From: Oscillospiraceae bacterium
Lineage (GTDB): Bacteria > Bacillota > Clostridia > Oscillospirales > Ruminococcaceae
Direction of reading: 5' to 3'
Length of the DNA stretch: 10,497 nucleotides
NCBI GenBank assembly: GCA_004554485.1
Contig: SFLS01000035.1
Span: 1-10,497, forward strand
Shown here: one piece after another, positions 5,504-10,497 of the stretch
How the letters are laid out: each line of letters opens with the position of its first letter
Numbering within the stretch: position 1 is the stretch's first letter
Notes under the pieces: generated by a model
The model's input: only the letters and a program-made list of their open reading frames with translations
What the model was told of the DNA's origin: nothing
Database searches by the model: none
Made by a program: the position numbers and the translations under genes

Positions 5504-7168
5504 TTGATCACAGCAAAGCAACTGTCGGAGGCCTTTATCTCCGGCGCAAACAATATCAGCAACAACCGCCAGAAGGTAGACGCCCTGAACGTCTTTCCCG
5601 TGCCGGACGGTGACACCGGCACCAATATGAGCATGACCATGGGCGCCGCCCGGGAGGATCTGCTGCAAAACGACTATTCCACCGTGGGAGAGGTGGCCGG
5701 CAAAGCGGCCTCTGCCCTGTTGCGGGGCGCCCGCGGAAACTCCGGCGTTATCACCTCGCTGCTGTTTCGCGGCTTTTCCAAGGGGCTGAAGCACAAGACC
5801 GAAGCCGGCGCCGCCGACCTGGTGGAGGCGCTGGAGATCGGTGTGGCCGCTGCCTACAAGGCCGTGATGAAGCCCACCGAGGGGACGATCCTGACGGTGG
5901 CCAGGGTGGCCGCCGAGAAGAGCCGGGCCGCGCTGACCGACGCCATGACCCCCGCCGAGCTGTGGGATCTGGTGGTGGAGGCGACCGAGGAGGCGCTGAA
6001 GCATACCCCCGAGCAGCTGCCTATCCTGAAAAAGGCCGGTGTGGTGGATGCCGGCGGACAGGGCCTGGTGTATATCTTTAAGGGGATGCAGCAGGTATTT
6101 GCCGGACAGGGAATGGTGGCCGGCGCCGAGGGGACCGAAGCCGCCCGCGAGGAGAGCGAGGCCGCCACGGTAGTGAACGCCGCCGGAGAAGTGGAGGAAG
6201 TGGATATCAACAACCCCTACTGCACCGAATTCCTGGTGATGCGGGATAACCCCGAGCATGACCCCAGCGGCCTGCGGGCGTACCTGGAATCCATCGGCGA
6301 CTGCGTGGTGGTGGTGGATGACGAGGAGATCATCAAGTGCCACGTGCATACCGCCCACCCGGGGCTGGCGCTGGAAAAGGCCGCCACCTACGGGATGCTG
6401 ACCAAGCTGAAAATCGAAAATATGATAGAACAGCACAAGGCGCAGGTGGCTGCCGTAAAACAGCAGAAGCCCGCCGTCGTCCCGGTGGATGAGAGCCTGA
6501 CGGCCGGCTTTGTGGCCATTGCCGCCGGCGACGGGGTGCAGCAGCTCTTTACCGACCTGGGCGTGCAGCAGATCGTCAGCGGGGGACAGACCATGAATCC
6601 CTCGACCGAGGACATCCTGCACGCGGTGGAGCAGGTCCCCGCAATGGACGTTTACGTGCTGCCGAACAACAAAAACATCGTCATGGCGGCCGAGCAGGCG
6701 GCCAAGCTGGCCCGCACCAACGGCTCCCGCCGGGTCCATGTGGTGCCGACCACCACCATTCCACAGGGCATTTCCGCCATGATGGCCTATGATGAAAACG
6801 CTGACCTCAAGGCGAATCTGGAAGCGATGCAGGCAGCCGCCGAGCAGGTGCAGAGCGGTTCCGTGACCTTTGCCGCGCGCGACAGTGACTACGACGGCCA
6901 TCTAATCCGCGAAGGGGAACTGCTGGCGCTGGAAAACGGCCGGGTGGCCTTTACCGGCACCGACCTGGGTTCGGTGGTGGCCAAGGTGGCCAAGGACCTG
7001 CTGCGCGAGGACAGCCAGTTTGTAACGCTGCTGTACGGCGCGGAGGTTACCGAGGAGCAGGCGGCCGCGGTGGAGGAATCGGTGCGGACGCTGCTGCCGG
7101 AGGAGCTGGAGCTGACGGTCGCCTATGGCGGACAGCCGGTGTACTACTTCCTTATTTCGGTGGAATAA
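5504..7168 (+). CDS. fakA: DAK2-domain fatty acid kinase FakA-like (YloV)
   Basis: This 554-aa protein matches the usual FakA/YloV length and layout. The N-terminal DAK2-type kinase domain (about 1-200) has 'DALNVFPVPDGDTGTNM' (26-42), with the Mg/ATP aspartates D35 and D37, 'RGARGNSG' (74-81) and 'AGVVDAGGQGL' (178-188). The middle domain has C240 and a 'KCHVHT' element (C279, H280, H282) like the zinc-site region described for FakA. The C-terminal domain (about 330-554) should bind FakB. FakA phosphorylates fatty acids held by FakB, feeding exogenous fatty acids into phospholipid synthesis. The start is UUG at 5504, with AAGGAG at 5490-5495 and 8-nt spacing; no ATG fits. A GC-rich segment (5463-5489) able to form GGGCG/CGCCC pairing lies just before the ribosome binding site. 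No fakB is in the window. Confidence 0.9.
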   Translation: MITAKQLSEAFISGANNISNNRQKVDALNVFPVPDGDTGTNMSMTMGAAREDLLQNDYSTVGEVAGKAASALLRGARGNSGVITSLLFRGFSKGLKHKTEAGAADLVEALEIGVAAAYKAVMKPTEGTILTVARVAAEKSRAALTDAMTPAELWDLVVEATEEALKHTPEQLPILKKAGVVDAGGQGLVYIFKGMQQVFAGQGMVAGAEGTEAAREESEAATVVNAAGEVEEVDINNPYCTEFLVMRDNPEHDPSGLRAYLESIGDCVVVVDDEEIIKCHVHTAHPGLALEKAATYGMLTKLKIENMIEQHKAQVAAVKQQKPAVVPVDESLTAGFVAIAAGDGVQQLFTDLGVQQIVSGGQTMNPSTEDILHAVEQVPAMDVYVLPNNKNIVMAAEQAAKLARTNGSRRVHVVPTTTIPQGISAMMAYDENADLKANLEAMQAAAEQVQSGSVTFAARDSDYDGHLIREGELLALENGRVAFTGTDLGSVVAKVAKDLLREDSQFVTLLYGAEVTEEQAAAVEESVRTLLPEELELTVAYGGQPVYYFLISVE

Positions 7169-7230
7169 TGCCGGCGCAAACCCGGACAACCCCGGCAAAA
7201 AGCGAGAGGCTCCCAAACTGAATTAACGAA

Positions 7231-7272
7231 AAAACGCCCGCAGTACGGCCGCTGAGCCGTCCGGGCGTTTTT
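7231..7272 (+). terminator. Terminator of the Asp23-fakA unit
   Basis: AAAACGCCCG (7231-7240) pairs with CGGGCGTTTT (7262-7271), with an inner ACGGC/GCCGT stem (7245-7249 with 7256-7260), followed by T's. This is a standard Rho-independent shape read on the plus strand. Confidence 0.85.
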
Positions 7273-7280
7273 GTTATACC

Positions 7281-7317
7281 AAAAAGCGCGCCGCAGAATG
7301 AAAATTCTGCGGCGCGC
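7281..7317 (-). terminator. Terminator of gap
   Basis: A perfect 14-bp stem (7286-7299 with 7304-7317) with a 4-nt loop, followed on the minus strand by five T's (AAAAA at 7281-7285 on plus). It lies 26 bp beyond the gap stop codon. The CCCCTTTT after it on the plus strand may let it work in both directions. Confidence 0.9.
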
Positions 7318-7342
7318 CCCTTTTGATGCTCACTTGGGAATA

Positions 7343-8362
7343 TTACTTGGCGTCGACTTCCGCCATATGGCCGATGAGATCCAGCAGCTTGTTGCTGTAG
7401 CCCCATTCGTTATCATACCAGGAGACCAGCTTGACAAAGTGATCGTTGAGCATGATGCCGGCCTTGGCATCGAAGATGGAGGTGTGAGGATCGGAATAGA
7501 AATCGGAGGAAACGACATCCTCGTCGGTGTAATCCATGATGCCCTTCATCTCACCTTCGCAGGCCGCCTTGACCGCCTTGCAGATCTCCTCGTAGGTGGT
7601 GGGTTTGGCCAGCGAGCAGGTCAGGTCGACGACCGAAACATCCAGCGTGGGAACACGGAAAGACATACCGGTCAGCTTGCCCTTGAGCTCCGGAATGACC
7701 AGGGCGCAGGCCTTGGCAGCGCCGGTGGAGGAAGGAATGATATTGCCCGCCGCCGCGCGGCCGCCGCGCCAGTCCTTCTTGGAGGCGCCGTCCACCGTCT
7801 TCTGGGTGCCGGTGGTGGAGTGGACCGTAGTCATCAGGCCCTCGACGATGCCGAAGTTATCGTTGATGACCTTGGCCAGGGGCGCCAGACAGTTGGTGGT
7901 GCAGGAGGCGTTGGAAACAACGGTCATCTCCTTGCGATAGGTGTTCTGGTTAACGCCCATGACGAAGGTAGGCGTTTCAGTATCCTTGGCGGGAGCAGAG
8001 ATGATGACCTTTTTGGCGCCGCCCTGCAGATGCGCCTGGCACTTTTCGGTGGTGGTGAACACACCGGTGGATTCCACAATGTAATCCGCGCCGACCTGGC
8101 CCCACGGGATCTCGGCGGGGTTCATCAGGTCAAAGACCTCGATAGCCTTGCCGTTGACGGTGAACTTTTCATCCTTGATCTCCACCGTGCCGTTGAAGCG
8201 GCCGTGGATGGTATCGTACTTGGTCATGTAAACCATGTAGTCGCGGTTAATGGCGGGATCGTTAATAGCGACCACCTCGTATTTGTCCGGCTGCTCCATC
8301 GCTGCACGGAACACCAGTCTGCCGATGCGGCCGAATCCGTTGATACCGATTTTGATTGCCAT
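7343..8362 (-). CDS. gap: Glyceraldehyde-3-phosphate dehydrogenase, class I
   Basis: This 339-aa protein is a complete, typical GAPDH. It oxidises and phosphorylates glyceraldehyde 3-phosphate to 1,3-bisphosphoglycerate in glycolysis. The NAD-binding fold opens with 'INGFGRIGR' (7-15), and D35 in 'AINDPA' favours NAD over NADP. The catalytic motif 'SNASCTTNCLAPLAK' gives C154, and H181 in 'TTVHSTTG' is the partner base. 'RGGRAAAGNIIPSSTGAAKA' (199-218) binds phosphate, and 'SWYDNEWGYSN' (314-324) is the usual C-terminal signature. The start at 8362 has AAGGAGAG upstream on the minus strand. It is monocistronic here, with its own promoter and terminator, whereas gap often heads a gap-pgk-tpi operon in Firmicutes. 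Confidence 0.98.
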   Translation of the reverse strand: MAIKIGINGFGRIGRLVFRAAMEQPDKYEVVAINDPAINRDYMVYMTKYDTIHGRFNGTVEIKDEKFTVNGKAIEVFDLMNPAEIPWGQVGADYIVESTGVFTTTEKCQAHLQGGAKKVIISAPAKDTETPTFVMGVNQNTYRKEMTVVSNASCTTNCLAPLAKVINDNFGIVEGLMTTVHSTTGTQKTVDGASKKDWRGGRAAAGNIIPSSTGAAKACALVIPELKGKLTGMSFRVPTLDVSVVDLTCSLAKPTTYEEICKAVKAACEGEMKGIMDYTDEDVVSSDFYSDPHTSIFDAKAGIMLNDHFVKLVSWYDNEWGYSNKLLDLIGHMAEVDAK

Positions 8363-8409
8363 AAAAATCTCTCCTTTTCTTTTCTGTAATGAGGGTTCCT
8401 ACATTGTTT

Positions 8410-8438
8410 ATTTTATAACACTCGCAACAAAACTGCAA
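8410..8438 (-). promoter_or_regulatory. Promoter of gap
   Basis: On the minus strand TTGCAG (8438-8433) and TAAAAT (8415-8410) are 17 bp apart (4 of 6 and 5 of 6 matches). The start would be near 8403, leaving a leader of about 40 nt before the gap ATG. Confidence 0.7.
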
Positions 8439-8554
8439 TAGCTTTTTTACCGGAACCTTTACAAATTATTCCCCCAATGGAAAACATTATTTGGCTGAAC
8501 AGCGGCAAGGTGGAAATACTAACAAAGAATTTACGCATTTTGCAAAAAAATCGG

Positions 8555-8583
8555 GTGACAGAGCCGTTAATATATGGTAAAAT
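8555..8583 (+). promoter_or_regulatory. Promoter of the HATPase gene
   Basis: GTGACA at 8555-8560 and TAAAAT at 8578-8583 are 17 bp apart, each one base off the sigma-A consensus. The predicted start is near 8590, inside the first of the two TGTCGAA boxes. The promoter is divergent from that of gap. Confidence 0.75.
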
Positions 8584-8586
8584 AAG

Positions 8587-8607
8587 TTTGTCGAAAAATG
8601 TCGAAAA
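8587..8607 (+). promoter_or_regulatory. Tandem Spo0A boxes (0A boxes) over the start site
   Basis: Two direct copies of TGTCGAA, at 8589-8595 and 8599-8605, lie exactly 10 bp apart, each inside a TGTCGAAAA context. TGNCGAA is the established core of the Spo0A binding site, and the first copy also matches the longer TTTGTCGAAAA form. They cover about -1 to +16 of the predicted transcript, a repressor position resembling that of abrB, where Spo0A~P boxes lie downstream of the start. No other full box was noticed by eye in the non-coding parts of the window. Confidence 0.6.
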
Positions 8608-8623
8608 CGGGGAGGTGGGCCGC

Positions 8624-9421
8624 ATGGAGGAGAAGCTGAACCTTTCTGCACAGGACGCCCTTGCGCTTTCCGCCGCCCTGCGGCTGCCTCTGACCGACCT
8701 GTTTGCCAGGATCCGCAGCATCGCGGCTCACGAGGAGATGCTGACCCCCTTTTTGCGGCAGGAGCTGGAGGGGGTGCTGAGAGACGGCTACCGGCTGCTG
8801 CGGCTGGCCGACAGCCTGAGCGCGGCCGAAGGCTATGTGCTGGAGCCGAGCGCCGCCGCGGTCTTTCCGCTGTGGCAGGGGCTGCGGGAGTGTCTGGAAT
8901 CCGCCCGGCTGCTGTTGGGCCAGAAGGGCTATTTGCTGCAGTACAGCCTGCCCGAGGAGTCTGATATGGTACGCGGCGAGCAGGAGATGCTGTTCAGGGC
9001 GGCGCTGCACCTCATCAGCAACGCTCTGAATGCCACCGGAGGGGAGGGCCCCGTGACGGTGCGGGGGGCTGTGACAGGCGGCCAGGCGGTGATCACCGTG
9101 ACGGATGAGGGCTGCGGGATCCCCCGGGAGCTTATGGAAATGGTTTTTGAGCCGTACGAATCCCGCGACCGGAACGGGCTGCCCTTTCAGTCGCCGGGGC
9201 TGGGCCTGCCGCTGGCCCGCCGGGTGCTGGAGGCGCACGGAGGCTCCCTGCGGCTGGTAAGCGGGACAGGCGGTACGGCTGCCATCTGCTCGCTGCCGCT
9301 GACTAATGCTCCCCAGACGCTGAAGGCCGCCGCGCCGCGGTATCTGGAGGATCTGTTTTCTCCCCTGTATACTGTGCTGTGCGATTATCTGGACCCGCCC
9401 TGGCCCTATCCGCAGCCTTAG
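8624..9421 (+). CDS. HATPase-domain sensor kinase-like protein lacking the phospho-acceptor His
   Basis: ATG 8624 follows GGGGAGG at 8609-8615 (8-nt spacing), giving 265 aa; the frame is open back to 8477, but that part spans the promoter and 0A boxes. There is no signal peptide or membrane segment, so the protein is cytosolic. Residues about 8-70 look like a two-helix DHp domain, but the H-box reads 'SAALRLPL' (16-23) where kinases have 'SHELRTPL', so the acceptor His is A17. The ATP-binding domain is intact: N-box 'ISNALNAT' (N133), G1 'DEGCGIP' (161-167), F-box 'VFEPYE' (174-179), and G2 'GLGLPLARR' (192-200). A proline-rich tail (226-265, ending 'PPWPYPQP') follows. It has no partner response regulator nearby. 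The 0A boxes at its promoter suggest a link to sporulation control. It may act as an ATP-dependent regulator or phosphatase rather than an autokinase. Confidence 0.75.
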   Translation: MEEKLNLSAQDALALSAALRLPLTDLFARIRSIAAHEEMLTPFLRQELEGVLRDGYRLLRLADSLSAAEGYVLEPSAAAVFPLWQGLRECLESARLLLGQKGYLLQYSLPEESDMVRGEQEMLFRAALHLISNALNATGGEGPVTVRGAVTGGQAVITVTDEGCGIPRELMEMVFEPYESRDRNGLPFQSPGLGLPLARRVLEAHGGSLRLVSGTGGTAAICSLPLTNAPQTLKAAAPRYLEDLFSPLYTVLCDYLDPPWPYPQP

Positions 9422-9463
9422 CGCTGCCCCAAGGGCGCGCATTCCGGAGCGCTTTGCCAACAG

Positions 9464-9501
9464 AAATCCCCCTGCCGAAAAAGACGGCAGGGGGATTTTT
9501 T
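9464..9501 (+). terminator. Terminator between the HATPase gene and the permease
   Basis: A perfect 12-bp stem (9466-9477 with 9485-9496, ATCCCCCTGCCG arm) has a 7-nt A-rich loop and a TTTTTT tail on the plus strand. On the minus strand the tail is only a short TTT, so it serves mainly the HATPase gene and perhaps also the convergent permease. Confidence 0.9.
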
Positions 9502-9523
9502 AACGGCAGAAAGCGTTAAGCGA

Positions 9524-10497
9524 TCAGACTTTAGCTTTTTTGTTGTTGGCGGCACGGACGATGGCACCGATAAGCATCACGACCACGAAAAAGCCCAGGT
9601 AATAAAGCGCCTGAATGCGATAGGCCGCGAAAGCGCAATAGACCATGAAGCAGCAGCCCAGAATGGCGGCAGCCGGCAGAATGAACCGCTTGAAGGGCTT
9701 TTCTTCGCGCGCGTTGACCATGAGGGAGATGAACATGGGGATGTAAGCGGCGTACAGGGTGATGATCGGCAGTTCATCCGGCTCCCAGTTGAAGAAGGAG
9801 GGGCCCATGCCGTGGATGAAGAAGAAGTGCCAGTACAGATACCACAGCGTGCAGATGATGATGCCGAGCCAGGCGGAGTTGGTGGCCATGCCGGTCTTTT
9901 GATCCACCTTGGCGAAGAAGCGGGGGGCGATGCCCTCGTTGCGGACGCCCAAGGAATAAGCCCCGCGGGCGGCGCCCATCATCAGGCCGTTGGTGGTGCC
10001 CAGGCAGCTGATAACCGAACAGGTTGCCGAAGGCCTTTTCCGGCAGAAGGTCGCCGGCAGCCATCATATCGGTGGTGGTCATGGTGCCGGTAAGACCGAC
10101 GAAATAGGCCATGTAAATGGTAACAACGATGAGCGCGCCGAGGGAAAGTGCCAGCGGCAGATTCTTCTTGGCGTCCTTCAGCTCGCTGTTGATGGAGGTG
10201 GCGATGATCCAGCCCTCATAGGCGAAGGCAAATGCCACGATAGCGCCCATCAGTCCGCTGCCCTGCGAAGCGATCTGCTGGCTGGCGGCAGTAAAGGCCT
10301 GGACGGTAAGGCCGTTGGAAAGGCCGGCGATGGTGCCGACGACCGCCATGAGTACGAGCGGGACCAGCTTGATGGCAGTGGTGGAAACCTGCAGCTTGCC
10401 GGCCAGCTTGGGGGCGTAGGCATTGATGAGCCCGTCGCCCACCAGAATGGCAAGACCGATCCAGAAATGGGTCATGCCGGTAATGGGAAAGCCGAAC
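9524..10497 (-). pseudogene. APC-family amino acid permease, frameshifted, 5' end outside the window
   Basis: Read on the minus strand, the frame is open from the window end and encodes several membrane helices ('WIGLAILVGDGLINAY', 'AIKLVPLVLMAVVGTIAGLS', 'AIVAFAFAYEGWIIATS', 'LALSLGALIVVTIYMAYFVG'). 'YEGWIIAT' followed by 'ELKDAKKNLPLAL' is typical of APC-superfamily amino acid transporters, which import amino acids with an ion gradient. After 'KAFGNLF' (10017-10037) the homology jumps by one base into the frame giving 'VISCLGTTNGLMMGAARGAY' and runs to the TGA at 9524-9526, with four further helices and a final KK-rich end. The break lies at 10013-10019 and fits one extra base (or two lost). 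Both halves are otherwise intact, so it is either a recent mutation or a sequencing error. Confidence 0.8.

Noticed and set aside
4775..6901. Long minus-strand open frame (708 aa) opposite the Asp23 gene and fakA
   Set aside because: It is a His/Gly-rich antisense shadow with no family and no plausible translation start; the plus strand holds clear conserved genes.
7271..8389. Plus-strand open frame (372 aa) opposite gap
   Set aside because: The minus strand is an unmistakable complete GAPDH; the plus frame is its antisense shadow.

Overview
The window looks like a stretch of chromosome from a GC-rich, spore-forming member of the Clostridia, most likely of the Oscillospiraceae/Ruminococcaceae type. 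This is inferred from several signs: high GC with near-consensus sigma-A promoters and strong AGGAGG ribosome binding sites; a YmdB-family phosphodiesterase and an Asp23/YloU-FakA/YloV gene pair; a clostridial class I GAPDH; a wall-anchored protein ending in NPATG; and a tandem pair of Spo0A-type boxes. No 16S or other species-level marker is present.

Positions 1-2314 carry five tightly packed, overlapping plus-strand genes of phage-tail type: a terminator/completion-like protein (cut by the window start), a tube-like protein, a 64-aa orphan, a DNA_circ_N-like baseplate protein and an XkdQ/GpD-like hub. The run stops at the hub. No tape measure lies between tube and hub, and no spike, baseplate wedge, fibre or lysis genes follow. 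It is either a prophage/tailocin remnant or a reduced, domesticated tail module. A 364-bp non-coding stretch follows, then a secreted 414-aa protein with a cell-wall sorting tail and its terminator.

Positions 4016-7272 hold two transcription units. The first has a good promoter whose predicted start lies about 10 nt before a roughly 110-nt GC-rich structured RNA leader, followed by ymdB. The second has a TTGCAA-17-TATAAT promoter, an Asp23-family gene, and a fakA-like DAK2 gene that starts with UUG. fakA converges on gap (minus strand); the two genes end at two adjacent strong hairpin terminators.

Positions 8363-8623 form a divergent regulatory region between gap and a small HATPase protein. 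The HATPase gene has its own promoter, and two TGTCGAA boxes exactly 10 bp apart lie at its predicted start site, an arrangement expected for repression by Spo0A~P. The encoded protein keeps the ATP-binding N, G1, F and G2 boxes, but the phospho-acceptor histidine position of its DHp-like segment is alanine. It converges on a minus-strand APC-family permease that carries a frameshift and runs off the window end.

The most interesting points are the Spo0A-box-controlled histidine-less kinase-like protein, the structured ymdB leader, and the truncated tail module.
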